From the NCBI RefSeq assembly GCF_018205975.1, contig NZ_CP073577.1:1860001-1924000 (forward strand): a DNA stretch of 64,000 nucleotides. Direction: 5' to 3'. The position numbers were made by a program, and so were the translations under genes. The notes beneath the pieces were generated by a model. The model was not told the DNA's origin, did not search any database, and saw only the letters and a list, made by a program, of their open reading frames with translations. This document shows, one piece after another, positions 38,371 through 47,889 of the stretch. The DNA is from Erythrobacter sp. JK5 (GTDB lineage: Bacteria > Pseudomonadota > Alphaproteobacteria > Sphingomonadales > Sphingomonadaceae). Every line of letters starts with the position of its first letter. The stretch's first letter is position 1.

Positions 38371-39527
38371 CGCCCAAACCTTCCGACCGGGTGCGCCAGT
38401 TCACCATTGCCGAGGACGACGACGGCATCCGGCTCGACCGCTGGTTCAAGCGCAACCTGCCGCAGATCGGCTTTGCAACGATCTCGCGCTGGGCGCGGAC
38501 GGGGCAGGTGCGGGTCGATGGCAAGCGCGCCCGGCCCGAGGACCGCCTCGCCACCGGACAGGTGCTGCGGGTGCCGCCGGGCGGCGAACCGACGGGCAAG
38601 AAACCGCGCCCCCGGCGCGAACTCTCGGCGGAGGACATCGCCGAAGCGCGCGCGATGGTGATCCGCGAGACCCGCACCGCAATCGTGCTCAACAAGCCGC
38701 CGGGCCTCGCGACGCAGGGCGGCAGCAAGACCAACCGCCATGTCGACGGGCTGCTCGATGCGTTCGTCGAGGATGACGAGACGCCCCGGCCGCGCCTCGT
38801 CCACCGGCTCGACAAGGACACCTCGGGCGTGCTGCTGATCGCGCGCACGCCGGGCAGCGCCGCCGCCTATTCGAAGCGCTTTGCCGGGCGCACCGCGCGC
38901 AAAGTCTACTGGGCGCTGGTGGTCGGCGTGCCCGAGGTGCGCGAAGGCACGATCGACGCGCCGCTCGCCAAGCAACCGGGCACCGGCGGCGAGAAGATGC
39001 ATGTCGACGAAGACGAAGGTGCACCGGCCAAGACCCGCTACCGCGTGATCGAGCGCGCCGGACAGAAGGCGGCCTGGGTCGAGCTGGAGCCGCTGACCGG
39101 ACGCACCCACCAGCTGCGCGTGCACATGGCGGCGATCGGCCATCCGATCGTGGGCGACGGCAAGTATGGCGGGCAGGATGCGTTCCTGACCGGCACGATT
39201 AGCCGCAAGATGCACCTTCACGCGCGCCGCCTGATCATCGCCGAGCCGGGCAGCAAGGGCACCGGCGGCAAGCTCGACGTGACGGCCGATCTGCCCGATC
39301 ATTTCGCCGCGAGCATGGAAGCGCTGGGGTTCGACCCCGCGCTGAGCGATGCCGCCCCGATGCGCGACCAAGCGCCCGAGCGCACTCCGGCGCAGAAAAA
39401 GCAGGCCGCGCGCCAGCACGCCAAGCAATACCGCAAGGAACGCCGCGGCGAACGGCGCAGCCGGACCACCTCCGCCGCCACCGCCAAGCGCAAGGTCAAA
39501 GGCAAGCCCAAGGGGCGCAAAAAGTGA
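38367..39527 (+). CDS. RluA-family 23S rRNA pseudouridine synthase
   Basis: 386 residues. An N-terminal S4 RNA-binding domain ('RLDRWFKRNLPQIGFATISRWARTGQVRVDGKR' region), then the catalytic domain with the active-site Asp in 'HRLDKDTSGVLL' and 'LEPLTGRTHQLRVH'. A C-terminal extension of about 60 residues is very rich in Lys/Arg and probably binds RNA. RluC-like by length and S4 domain, but the target base cannot be fixed from this sequence. Coupled to crcB and to the HAD gene by 4-base overlaps. Confidence 0.94.
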   Translation: MTPKPSDRVRQFTIAEDDDGIRLDRWFKRNLPQIGFATISRWARTGQVRVDGKRARPEDRLATGQVLRVPPGGEPTGKKPRPRRELSAEDIAEARAMVIRETRTAIVLNKPPGLATQGGSKTNRHVDGLLDAFVEDDETPRPRLVHRLDKDTSGVLLIARTPGSAAAYSKRFAGRTARKVYWALVVGVPEVREGTIDAPLAKQPGTGGEKMHVDEDEGAPAKTRYRVIERAGQKAAWVELEPLTGRTHQLRVHMAAIGHPIVGDGKYGGQDAFLTGTISRKMHLHARRLIIAEPGSKGTGGKLDVTADLPDHFAASMEALGFDPALSDAAPMRDQAPERTPAQKKQAARQHAKQYRKERRGERRSRTTSAATAKRKVKGKPKGRKK

Positions 39528-40183
39528 CCCGGCCCAAGCCGCGCCTGGCCGTGTTCGATTGTGACGGCACGCTGGTCGATGGGCAGGCGGACATCTGCGA
39601 CACGATGGTGCAGGCGTTTGAGCGCGCGAAGATCCCCGCGCCCGACCGCAACGATGTGCGCCGGATCGTCGGGCTCAGCCTGCCGGTGGCGATCCGCAAG
39701 CTTGCGCCCGACCTGACCGACAACGACGCGCGCAATGTGGTCGAATTCTACAAGAGCGGATATTTCGCCAGGCGGCAGGAGGGCGTCCTGCACGAACCGC
39801 TGTACGACGGCATCGCCGACCTGCTCGGCGCGCTTCACGGCAGCGGCTGGCAGCTCGCCGTCGCGACCGGCAAGTCGGATCGCGGTCTCGAGGCGGTGCT
39901 CGCCGCGCACGGCCTTACCGACCTGTTCGTCTCGCTCCAGACCGCCGATCGCCACCCGTCGAAACCGCATCCCGCGATGCTCGAAGCGGCGCTGTTCGAA
40001 GCCGGAGCGACGCCGGACGAGGCGGTGATGATCGGCGATACGACTTTCGATATCGACATGGCGCGCGCCGCCAATGTCCGCGCGGTGGGCGTGGCCTGGG
40101 GCTATCACGAGCCGGGCGAGCTGACGCTGGCAGGCGCTGCCGCGATCGCGCAGGACGTCGCCGACCTGGAGCGGCTGCTGTGA
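39524..40183 (+). CDS. HAD-superfamily phosphatase (Gph-like)
   Basis: 219 residues from a GTG start overlapping the previous stop (GTGA). Motif I 'FDCDGTLVDG' with nucleophile D12 and D14, motif II 'VATGKSDRG', motif III Lys in 'HPSKPHP', motif IV 'GDTTFDIDMA'. The helical cap is of the phosphoglycolate phosphatase type. Substrate unknown, probably a small phosphorylated metabolite. Confidence 0.93.
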   Translation: MTRPKPRLAVFDCDGTLVDGQADICDTMVQAFERAKIPAPDRNDVRRIVGLSLPVAIRKLAPDLTDNDARNVVEFYKSGYFARRQEGVLHEPLYDGIADLLGALHGSGWQLAVATGKSDRGLEAVLAAHGLTDLFVSLQTADRHPSKPHPAMLEAALFEAGATPDEAVMIGDTTFDIDMARAANVRAVGVAWGYHEPGELTLAGAAAIAQDVADLERLL

Positions 40184-40407
40184 GCGACGACGAAGCGCGG
40201 GCAAAGCGCCGCTATTTCATTCTCGGCGGGGTGCGTTTCGGATCGCTCGCGGTGCTGCTGATGGGCCTGATGATCGCGCGCGCGGTGATCGACGCGCCCT
40301 ATGCGCTCGGCATCGCGCTCACGGTGGCCGGATTGCTCGCGTTCTTCTTTGTCCCGCCGCTGCTGGCCAAGAGCTGGAAGGCGAACGATCGGGACCAGCC
40401 GGAGTGA
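40180..40407 (+). CDS. Small two-span membrane protein
   Basis: 75 residues from a GTG start that overlaps the HAD stop (GTGA); its own stop overlaps the next gene the same way. Two hydrophobic segments ('FGSLAVLLMGLMIARAVI', 'LGIALTVAGLLAFFFVPPLL') with a charged N-terminus. Often found just before ATP12 genes in sphingomonads. Function unknown; the position suggests a link to ATP synthase or membrane assembly, but this is a guess. Confidence 0.82.
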   Translation: MSDDEARAKRRYFILGGVRFGSLAVLLMGLMIARAVIDAPYALGIALTVAGLLAFFFVPPLLAKSWKANDRDQPE

Positions 40408-41129
40408 AACGCTTTTACGACATGGTCGCCGTTGCCGAGGCAGGCGGCGGCTGGCAGGTCACGCTCGACGGGCGCGGGGTGAAGACCGTCCAGCGCAAAC
40501 CGCAGATCGTGCCGCACGAAGATATGGCCTTTGCACTCGCTTCCGAATGGCGCGCTCAGGATGACGAGATCGATCCCGGCTCGTTCCGCCTGCGCGACAT
40601 GGTCGATTACGCCATCGACGTCGTGGCGCCGCATCCCGCAGGCGTCGCGTTCAAGCTGGTCGCCTATTCCGATACCGACACGCTGCTTTACCGGGCGCAT
40701 CCCGACGAGCCGCTGTATGCGCGCCAGCAGCAGGTGTGGGAGCCGATCCTGTCTGCTTTCGAAGCGCGCGAAGGGGTGACATTGAAGCGCGTGAGCGGCG
40801 TCATCCATGCCCCGCAGGACGAAGCCGCGCTGGAGAAGCTGAAACTACGGCTCGCGTCGCTCGATGCCTTTTGCCTGGCGGCGGTGGAAAGCATGACCAG
40901 CCTCGCGGCTTCGCTGGTGGTGGGGCTGACCGCGCTCGAGACCGATGGCGATCCGCGACCCCTGTGGCGGGCAGCCGGTCTCGAAGAGGAATGGCAGGCC
41001 GAGCTGTGGGGACGGGACGAGGAAGCCGAGGACCGCCGGATAAGGCGCGAGCTCGATTTCCTGTTCGCACACCAGCTCGCCCGACTGGCGCAGGGAGACG
41101 AGTGGATCGCGGGGTCTCGCCCCGAATAG
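40404..41129 (+). CDS. ATP12-family F1-ATPase assembly chaperone
   Basis: 241 residues from a GTG start (GTGA overlap). 'KRFYDMVAVAEAGGGWQVTLDGRGVKT' start, 'LASEWRAQDDEIDP', 'ETDTLLYRA'-like segment ('YSDTDTLLYRAHPDEP') and 'WEPILSAFEAREG' are ATP12 hallmarks. ATP12 binds the alpha subunit during F1 assembly in mitochondria and alphaproteobacteria. Last gene of the crcB operon, convergent with the Mla lipoprotein gene. Confidence 0.93.
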   Translation: MKRFYDMVAVAEAGGGWQVTLDGRGVKTVQRKPQIVPHEDMAFALASEWRAQDDEIDPGSFRLRDMVDYAIDVVAPHPAGVAFKLVAYSDTDTLLYRAHPDEPLYARQQQVWEPILSAFEAREGVTLKRVSGVIHAPQDEAALEKLKLRLASLDAFCLAAVESMTSLAASLVVGLTALETDGDPRPLWRAAGLEEEWQAELWGRDEEAEDRRIRRELDFLFAHQLARLAQGDEWIAGSRPE

Positions 41130-41134
41130 CCGGA

Positions 41135-41785
41135 TTACCCGGCCGGGCTGTCCGCGACGGCTGGCGCGCTCGGCGCGATCGAGCCCTCCGTCATCCAGTC
41201 CGCGACTTCGCCCGCAACCGTGTTGGCCGCGCGGTTCAGCGCCGGGCCGACCGACGCCGCATCGGGCAGCACGCCGCTTTCGCGCGCTTCGAACCGGCGC
41301 GATTCGACCGCGCCGCCTTCTCCGGTGCGCACCGCGTCGTAGCGCACCACCACCGCAGACGATCCGGCATCGTAGCCCATGTCGAGCAGCGTCCCGCGCA
41401 GGGTCCGGTCGGCGAGCGTCGGCGTGTCGTCGCTGTCGAGCACCAGCACCGATCCGCGCGCGCGCAGAGTTTCGCCCAGCAGGCGACGGAACAACCGCGC
41501 GGGCCGTTCGACCCAGAAGGCTTCCTGAAGGTAGGCGATCTCGGTATCGCTGACCGTTACCGGAACCCGCAGCACATCGAGCTTGGCCGGGGTCTCGGGC
41601 GTCAGCACCGCGATCGTCGCGCCTTCGCCCGCCCGTGCGCCCGCGCCCGCTGCGGCTGTCGCGGTCGGCTTCAGCGTCAGCAGGCTTTCGGGCGGGTCGC
41701 CCGCGCCGAAACTGACGCAGCCGCCCAGCAGCAGCCCGGCCGAGAGCGCGGCGGCGATGCAATGTATTCTGATGCGGTTGTTCAC
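41135..41785 (-). CDS. ABC-type transport auxiliary lipoprotein (Mla/PqiC-like)
   Basis: 216 residues from a GTG at 41785, chosen because AGGAG lies 5 bases upstream; a GTG at 41800 overlapping the mlaD stop is the alternative. Lipobox 'LLLGGC' with Cys23. The mature part follows the PqiC/DUF330-like pattern ('VLRVPVTVSDTEIAYLQEAFWVERP', 'LVLDSDDTPT') and ends with a Pro/Ala tail. Outer-membrane or periplasmic lipoprotein partner of the MlaD-MlaF-MlaE transporter encoded just upstream. Confidence 0.87.
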   Translation of the reverse strand: MNNRIRIHCIAAALSAGLLLGGCVSFGAGDPPESLLTLKPTATAAAGAGARAGEGATIAVLTPETPAKLDVLRVPVTVSDTEIAYLQEAFWVERPARLFRRLLGETLRARGSVLVLDSDDTPTLADRTLRGTLLDMGYDAGSSAVVVRYDAVRTGEGGAVESRRFEARESGVLPDAASVGPALNRAANTVAGEVADWMTEGSIAPSAPAVADSPAG

Positions 41786-41796
41786 CTGCACTCCTC

Positions 41797-42744
41797 TCAC
41801 GGCTCGTAATCGGGCAGTTTCTGATTGCCGACCAGCGAACCGACCCCCTGGGTTTCGAGCCGCTCGGTAATCGCCCGCAGGCTGCGGCTGGTCGTGCGCA
41901 GATCCTGCAGGGTCGCTTCGGCGGCAGGCAGCGTGGTCTCGCGCAGCGCCCGCGCGGCGGGCCGCGTGTCTTCCAGCGTCGCCGCCAGCGACGCCGCCGC
42001 CTGATTGGCCGACTTCAGCGTTCCGCGCAGCTCGGTGGCAAGCGCCGGGCCTTCCTGGTTCAACAGCCTGTCGGTGGTCAGCGTGGCCTGTTCGAACGCG
42101 TCGAGCGCCTCGCCGGCTTCCTTCAGCGCCACTTCAAGCTCGGCAAACGTGCCTTCGAGGCGCGGCGCGGCTTCGGCCAGCTCGCCGGTCAGGCGGCTGG
42201 AATTGGCAAGGATCTCGGATATCTGCTGCTGATTTTCCGGACCCAGCAGCGTGTTCAGGTTCTCGGTCAGCGTCGCCAGCCGTTCGAGCAGCAGCGGCGC
42301 GTTGGCGACCAGTTCGCCGAACCCGCCGCGGCCCGGCGGAATGACCGGGCGGCCTTCGGGGCAGGCGGTCGTTTCGCAGGTGATCGCCGGTGCATCCTTG
42401 CGCGCACCGTCGAGCAGGATCGTCGAAACTCCGGTGAAGCTCGCCTGGATCGTTGCCGTGGTCCCGACCAGGATCGGCACGTCTTCCTTCACCTTGATCC
42501 GCACCCGCACGAATTCGGGGTTTTCGTTCGACAGTGCGATATCGCTCACCTGGCCGACAGGCACCCCGGCGAACGAAACCTGGCTGCCGTTGGCGAGCCC
42601 GGAAACCGATTGCGCGTAGAAGATGTCGTATTCGTTCTGCTCGCCCTGCCCGAGGCGCGCGATCCAGACGATGAACGCCGCCAGCGCCGCCAGCAAAATC
42701 AACGTCACCAGGCCGACCCAGAGGTGGTTCGCTCGCGTTTCCAT
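41797..42744 (-). CDS. mlaD: MlaD-family MCE domain lipid-binding protein
   Basis: 315 residues. One N-terminal membrane helix (residues 8-29) then the MCE domain ('YDIFYAQSVSGLANGSQVSFAGVPVGQVSDI', given as running text; 'FTGVSTILLDG'). The C-terminal 170 residues are helical and coiled-coil-like ('LLERLATLTENLNTLLG', 'RLEGTFAELEVALKEAGEALDAF'), longer than E. coli MlaD. Forms the periplasmic ring through which phospholipids pass. Third in the order mlaE-mlaF-mlaD-lipoprotein. Confidence 0.94.
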   Translation of the reverse strand: METRANHLWVGLVTLILLAALAAFIVWIARLGQGEQNEYDIFYAQSVSGLANGSQVSFAGVPVGQVSDIALSNENPEFVRVRIKVKEDVPILVGTTATIQASFTGVSTILLDGARKDAPAITCETTACPEGRPVIPPGRGGFGELVANAPLLLERLATLTENLNTLLGPENQQQISEILANSSRLTGELAEAAPRLEGTFAELEVALKEAGEALDAFEQATLTTDRLLNQEGPALATELRGTLKSANQAAASLAATLEDTRPAARALRETTLPAAEATLQDLRTTSRSLRAITERLETQGVGSLVGNQKLPDYEP

Positions 42745-42807
42745 CAGCGCTCCCTATGGACGCGCCGGGGCGCGCCTGTCCATGGGTTTGGTTTATCCAA
42801 CATCCTG

Positions 42808-43626
42808 TCAGTCCCCTGTTTCCGCCCGCGCGCGCAGGTGGCTGCCCTTGGCGGCGCGGCCGCGCGGTCCGTTGAAATATTCGTCGATCCACGGGTGGTT
42901 GGTGTCGATCAGTTCGGGGATCGTGCCCACTGCGATCACTTGCTTGTCCGCTAGCACCGCCACCCGGTCGCAAATTTCGTAGAGCGTATCGAGATCGTGG
43001 GTGATCAGGAACACGGTGAGCCCCAGCGTTTCCTGCAATTCCTTGGTCAGCCGGTCGAACTTGGCCGCGCCGACCGGATCGAGCCCGGCGGTCGGTTCGT
43101 CGAGAAACAGCAGCTGGGGATCGAGCGCGAGCGCGCGGGCCAGTCCGGCGCGCTTCTTCATCCCGCCCGAAAGCTCCGACGGGTATTTCGAGATCGCCTC
43201 TTCGGGCAGGCCCGACAGCATCACCTTGTAGCGCGCGATGTCGCGCCGCAAGCTGGGCTCGATCTCGGGATAGAACTGCTTGAGCGGGACCTCGACATTC
43301 TCACCCACCGTAAGGGTCGAAAACAGCGCCCCGCCCTGGAACAGCACCCCCCACTGGCTGCGCACCCCGATATTTTCGTCGGGATCGGCATCGGTGATGC
43401 TCTGGCCGAGCACGTGGATGCTCCCGGCGGTGGGGATCTGGAGCCCGATGATCGAGCGCATCAGCACCGATTTGCCGGTGCCCGATCCCCCGACCACGCC
43501 CAGGATTTCGCCGCGCCTGACCGTGAGGTCGAGATTCTGGTGCACCGCGAAATCGTCGAACCGGTTCTCGAGCCCCTCGACCACGATCGGCGGCTCGCCA
43601 CCGTCGGCAGGATTGATCTCCACCAT
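42808..43626 (-). CDS. mlaF: MlaF-family ABC transporter ATP-binding protein
   Basis: 272 residues. Walker A at residues 46-53 (GGSGTGKS), Q-loop 'GVLFQGGALFSTLTV', signature 'ELSGGMKKRAGLARALA', Walker B 'LLFLDEPTAGLDP' and H-loop 'FLITHDLDT'. The 'GGALFSSLTV'-type Q-loop is specific to Mla/MCE transporters. It lies 3 bases after mlaE and 63 bases before mlaD. Confidence 0.96.
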   Translation of the reverse strand: MVEINPADGGEPPIVVEGLENRFDDFAVHQNLDLTVRRGEILGVVGGSGTGKSVLMRSIIGLQIPTAGSIHVLGQSITDADPDENIGVRSQWGVLFQGGALFSTLTVGENVEVPLKQFYPEIEPSLRRDIARYKVMLSGLPEEAISKYPSELSGGMKKRAGLARALALDPQLLFLDEPTAGLDPVGAAKFDRLTKELQETLGLTVFLITHDLDTLYEICDRVAVLADKQVIAVGTIPELIDTNHPWIDEYFNGPRGRAAKGSHLRARAETGD

Positions 43627-43629
43627 CGC

Positions 43630-44742
43630 CTAGCCCCAGCCAATCTCGGTAAAGAACACCGCGAAGAACGCGTCGAGCACGATCACCGCGAAAATCGCCG
43701 AGACCACCGCCATGGTGGTGCGGGTGCCGACCTCCTCGGAATTCCCCTTGACCTGCATCCCGTGATAGCAGCCCGCGAGCGCCACGATCAGGCCGAACAC
43801 CGGGGCCTTGATCAGCCCGACCCACAGATCGTGCGTCGGCACCACGTCCTGGATGCGATCGAGGAAGGTCAGGAACGGGATGCCGAGCGCGAACTGGCCG
43901 ACCACCGCGCCGCCGATGATCCCGATCAGCGAGGAATAGAACCCCAGCAGCACCATCATGAAGGTGCATGCAAGGATGCGGGGGATGATCAGCACCTCGA
44001 CCGGGGAGAGGCCGATCGTGCGCATCGCGTCGATTTCCTCGGTCAGTTTCATCGTGCCGATCTGCGCCGCGAAGGCGCTGCCCGAACGGCCTGCGACCAT
44101 GATCGCGGTCATCAGCACGCCGAGCTCGCGCAGGGTGATGCGGCCGACGAGGTTGACCGTCAGCGCTTCGGCCCCGAACTGTTCGAGCTGCACCGCGCCC
44201 TGCTGCGCGATGACGATCCCGATCAGGAAGCTCATCAGCCCGATGATCGGCAGCGCCGACACGCCGACCAGCTCCATCTGGCGCACCAGCGCCTTGATCG
44301 GGAAGCGCGAAGGATTGCGGATGAGGCTGCCGAACCCGATCAGGATCTGCCCGAAAAAGCCCACCACCCCGTAGATGCCGCTGCGCATCGCGGCGACCTT
44401 TTCGCCCATCGCGACCGGCACGCGGGTCCACACCGGAACGCGCGGCGGGACGATGTCGGCATCGCTGCTGGCGCTTTCGACCGCATCGAGGATTCGCCGG
44501 GTGTGGGCATCGGCGCCGACGATTTCGGCATCGTGCTTGGCGGCGAGGCGGCAGGCGACCCATGCCCCGACGGTATCGATCTCCTCGATCCCCGAAACAT
44601 CGACCGCCGATACCGCGTCGGTGATGGCGAACAGGTCCTGATCGATCGCGCCGACGGTGGACACCAGCACCGTTCCGGAAAGCGCCAGCCGTGCGCCCCC
44701 GGCGCCGTCATCCTCCAGTGCAAAATGCGCCAGCCCGTCCAT
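43630..44742 (-). CDS. mlaE: MlaE-family lipid ABC permease with N-terminal STAS-like domain
   Basis: 370 residues. Residues 1-100 look like a STAS domain ('LALSGTVLVSTVGAIDQDL', 'VDVSGIEEIDTVGAWVA', cf. MlaB), fused to the permease ('GRSGSAFAAQIGTMKLTEEIDAMRTIGLSPVEVL'-type core, a family hallmark). MlaB is separate in E. coli; the fusion is common in alphaproteobacteria. First gene of the Mla operon, divergent from valS. Confidence 0.95.
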   Translation of the reverse strand: MDGLAHFALEDDGAGGARLALSGTVLVSTVGAIDQDLFAITDAVSAVDVSGIEEIDTVGAWVACRLAAKHDAEIVGADAHTRRILDAVESASSDADIVPPRVPVWTRVPVAMGEKVAAMRSGIYGVVGFFGQILIGFGSLIRNPSRFPIKALVRQMELVGVSALPIIGLMSFLIGIVIAQQGAVQLEQFGAEALTVNLVGRITLRELGVLMTAIMVAGRSGSAFAAQIGTMKLTEEIDAMRTIGLSPVEVLIIPRILACTFMMVLLGFYSSLIGIIGGAVVGQFALGIPFLTFLDRIQDVVPTHDLWVGLIKAPVFGLIVALAGCYHGMQVKGNSEEVGTRTTMAVVSAIFAVIVLDAFFAVFFTEIGWG

Positions 44743-44885
44743 CGCCTTGGCTATGCGGGGAAATCCGTCGCACCACAAGTGAGGACTCTCAGACGTTGCG
44801 TCGCACAATGCGCGCTGTATTGAGAATCGCGACCAGGAATTGACAGGATTGGCCGGGGCGCGCCCTCGGGACGCAAGCGACGAAA

Positions 44886-47867
44886 ATGACAAGCGAATTA
44901 TCCACCACGTTCGACCCCGCCGAAATCGAGGCGCGATGGTACCGGCATTGGGAGGAAACCGGCGGTTTCCGGCCCGAACGCCCCGACGCGGAAGCCTTCA
45001 CGATCGTGAACCCGCCGCCCAATGTGACGGGCAGCCTCCATATCGGCCATGCGCTCGACAACACGCTGCAGGACGTGGTGATCCGGTACGAGCGCCTGCG
45101 CGGCAAGGATGCGCTGTGGGTGGTCGGCACCGACCATGCGGGCATCGCGACGCAGATGGTGGTCGAGCGCCAGCTTGAAGAGAAGCAGGACAAGCGCACC
45201 AATTATTCGCGCGAGGAATTCGTCGACAAGGTGTGGGCATGGAAGGCCGAATCCGGCGGCAAGATCACCCACCAGCTGCGGCGGCTGGGCTGTTCGATGG
45301 ACTGGTCGCGCGAGCAGTTCACGATGGACCCGCACTTTACCAAGGCGGTGCTCAGGACCTTCGTCGATCTCTACAACGACGGGCTGATCTACCGCGACAA
45401 GCGGCTGGTCAACTGGGACCCGAAGCTCAAGACCGCGATCTCCGATCTCGAGGTGGAGCAGCAGACCATTCCGGGGAGCTTCTGGCACTTCAAATATCCG
45501 CTCGCAGACGGCGTGACGCTCGACAGCGGCCAGGACTATATCGAGGTCGCGACCACCCGGCCCGAGACGATGCTGGCCGATATGGCGGTCGCGGTTCACC
45601 CGTCCGACGAGCGCTATAAGTCGGTCGTCGGCAAGCACGTGATCCTGCCGCTGACCGGGCGGCGCATTCCCATCGTCGCGGACGAACACGCCGATCCGGA
45701 ACTGGGTTCGGGCGCGGTGAAGATCACGCCGGGGCACGATTTCAACGACTTCGAGGTCGGCAAGCGCGCAGGCTTCGCGCCCGCCGAGATGCTCAACATG
45801 CTCGATGGCGACGCCAATGTCTGCCAGACGGCAGACGGGCTGGTGCCGGAGGAATTCATCGGCCTGCACCGCTTCAAGCGCGACGGGGTCGATGGGGCAC
45901 GCGAACTGGTGGTGCAGCGGCTCAAGGAACAGGAATACCTGATCCCGCACGTTGTCCGCACAAAGCACGACGAGGTGCAAATGCTGGACGCCGAACCGCG
46001 CCAGATCGCAACCCCCTTCGGCGACCGCGGCGGCGTGGCGATCGAGCCGTGGCTGACCGACCAGTGGTATGTCGATGCGGCGAAACTCGCCGAAAAGCCG
46101 ATCAAGGACGTGCGCGACGGCACGATCGAGATCGTTCCGAAGTCCTGGGAGAAAACCTTCTTCAACTGGATGGAGAACATCCAGCCGTGGTGCGTCTCGC
46201 GCCAGCTGTGGTGGGGGCACCGAATTCCGGCCTGGTTTGGTTTCTCACCATTAGTCTTTGAAACCCAGGATGATTCTGAAGGGAGTATGTGGAAGCGCCT
46301 AGCCGACGAACCAGAGGAGGTATTCGTAGCCGAATCAGAAGATGGTGTGATCCTCAAAGCGACCGAGTTCTATCGGAATCATTGTCCTCCTCAGTTCACG
46401 GTCGATGTTGAGCTCCGCGATGCGGTGGGACACAAACGAAATGGCGATCACTTCACCATCTATTTGAAGCGCGACCCCGACGTCCTCGACACGTGGTTCT
46501 CCTCTGCGCTGTGGCCGTTCGCGACGCTGGGGTGGCCCGATGCCTCCCCTCCCGTCACCCCAGCGAAAGCTGGGGTCTCAGGCGACAGCACACATACGCC
46601 CGAGATGCCAGCTTCCGCTGGCATGACGTATCTGGAGAAACACTTCCCCAACAGCCTGCTCATCTCCGGGTTCGACATCCTGTTCTTCTGGGATGCGCGG
46701 ATGATGATGATGGGGCAGTACAATATGGGTGAGGCCCCGTGGCCGCGCCTGTATCTCCACGGCCTCGTGCGCGCTGCCGATGGCTCGAAGATGTCGAAAT
46801 CCAAGGGCAATGTCGTCGACCCGCTCGGCCTGATCGACCAGTTCGGTGCCGACGCGCTCAGGTTCTTCATGGCGGCGATGGAAAGCCAGGGCCGCGACAT
46901 CAAGATGGATGAGAAGCGGGTCGAAGGCTATCGCAACTTCGCCACCAAGCTGTGGAACGCGACGCGGTTCTGCCAGTCGAACGGCATCGGCAGGAGCACC
47001 ACGATCAAGGCCCCGACCGCGCGCCTCGCCGCCAACCAGTGGATCATCGGCGAGGTGCAGACCTGCGTCGAGGAGCTCGACAGGGCGATGGCCGACCTGC
47101 GCTTCGACGCGGCGGCGAACGCGATCTACCAGTTCACGTGGAGCAAGTTCTGCGACTGGTATCTGGAACTGATCAAGCCGGTCTTCGCCGAAGGCGCTGA
47201 CCCCGAGGCCATGCCCGCGGTCGAAACCCGCGCAGTCGCCGGGTGGGCGCTCGACCAGATCCTCGTCATGCTGCACCCGTTCATGCCCTTCATCACCGAA
47301 GAGCTGTGGCACGCGCAGGGTGAGCGCCAGTACGATCTGATCGTTGCCAGCTGGCCCAATCCGCGCGCCGCAGTGTCGAAGGACGCGACCGACGCGATCG
47401 ACTGGGTGATCGACCTCACCACCAATGTCCGCAGCGCCAGGAACGAGCTCGGCATCCCGCCGGGCGCGAAGCTGGCGGCGTATGTTCCGCACGCGTCGGA
47501 CCTCGCGGCCAGCACGATCGCGCGATCGAGCGCCGCGATCGAGCGGCTCGCGCGCCTGACCCCCGTGACCATTGGCGAAGCCCCCGCAGGCCCCGCGATG
47601 CAGGTCACCGCGCAGTCCGGTTCGGGAGCGGGCGACGTGTTCGTCATCCCGCTTGCAGGCATCATCGATGTCGAGGCCGAGAAATCGCGACTTGAAAAAG
47701 CGCTCGCCGCATCTGACAAAGAGGCGAAATCGCTTGGGGGTCGGCTGTCGAACCCGAACTTCGTCGAGCGGGCAAAGCCGGAGGCGGTCGACAAGGCCAA
47801 GGCCGATTTTGCCCACCATACGGCGGAGGTCGAACGGCTGAAGGCGGCGCTCGAGCGGCTGGGTTGA
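44886..47867 (+). CDS. valS: Valyl-tRNA synthetase with embedded repeat and low-GC insert
   Basis: 993 residues, longer than most bacterial ValRS (about 880-950). Class I motifs '[15 protein letters not shown]' and '[12 protein letters not shown]' are intact, as are the editing domain and 'RMMMMG'; the C-terminal coiled coil closes it. Two unusual segments: 46232-46470 encodes an AT-richer stretch after 'WGHRIPAW' (about 52% GC by hand count over 46261-46440, with rare TTA/TCA/GTA codons), and 46553-46628 is a palindromic repeat read in frame as 'VTPAKAGVS...MPASAGMT'. The frame is kept, so the enzyme is probably functional. Divergent from the Mla operon. Confidence 0.97.
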   Translation: MTSELSTTFDPAEIEARWYRHWEETGGFRPERPDAEAFTIVNPPPNVTGSLHIGHALDNTLQDVVIRYERLRGKDALWVVGTDHAGIATQMVVERQLEEKQDKRTNYSREEFVDKVWAWKAESGGKITHQLRRLGCSMDWSREQFTMDPHFTKAVLRTFVDLYNDGLIYRDKRLVNWDPKLKTAISDLEVEQQTIPGSFWHFKYPLADGVTLDSGQDYIEVATTRPETMLADMAVAVHPSDERYKSVVGKHVILPLTGRRIPIVADEHADPELGSGAVKITPGHDFNDFEVGKRAGFAPAEMLNMLDGDANVCQTADGLVPEEFIGLHRFKRDGVDGARELVVQRLKEQEYLIPHVVRTKHDEVQMLDAEPRQIATPFGDRGGVAIEPWLTDQWYVDAAKLAEKPIKDVRDGTIEIVPKSWEKTFFNWMENIQPWCVSRQLWWGHRIPAWFGFSPLVFETQDDSEGSMWKRLADEPEEVFVAESEDGVILKATEFYRNHCPPQFTVDVELRDAVGHKRNGDHFTIYLKRDPDVLDTWFSSALWPFATLGWPDASPPVTPAKAGVSGDSTHTPEMPASAGMTYLEKHFPNSLLISGFDILFFWDARMMMMGQYNMGEAPWPRLYLHGLVRAADGSKMSKSKGNVVDPLGLIDQFGADALRFFMAAMESQGRDIKMDEKRVEGYRNFATKLWNATRFCQSNGIGRSTTIKAPTARLAANQWIIGEVQTCVEELDRAMADLRFDAAANAIYQFTWSKFCDWYLELIKPVFAEGADPEAMPAVETRAVAGWALDQILVMLHPFMPFITEELWHAQGERQYDLIVASWPNPRAAVSKDATDAIDWVIDLTTNVRSARNELGIPPGAKLAAYVPHASDLAASTIARSSAAIERLARLTPVTIGEAPAGPAMQVTAQSGSGAGDVFVIPLAGIIDVEAEKSRLEKALAASDKEAKSLGGRLSNPNFVERAKPEAVDKAKADFAHHTAEVERLKAALERLG
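46553..46628. repeat. Double-hairpin palindromic repeat inside valS
   Basis: 76 bases with CGTCA and TGACG ends. Hairpin 1 ACCCCAGC/GCTGGGGT (46557-46576), hairpin 2 ATGCCAGC/GCTGGCAT (46605-46624). Same architecture as the intergenic copy at 34303-34381. It is translated in the valS frame and adds about 26 residues between 'LGWPDA' and 'YLEKHFP', where other ValRS have only a few residues. Confidence 0.85.
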
Positions 47868-47889
47868 CGATCGTTCAGGATGGAAAGCA

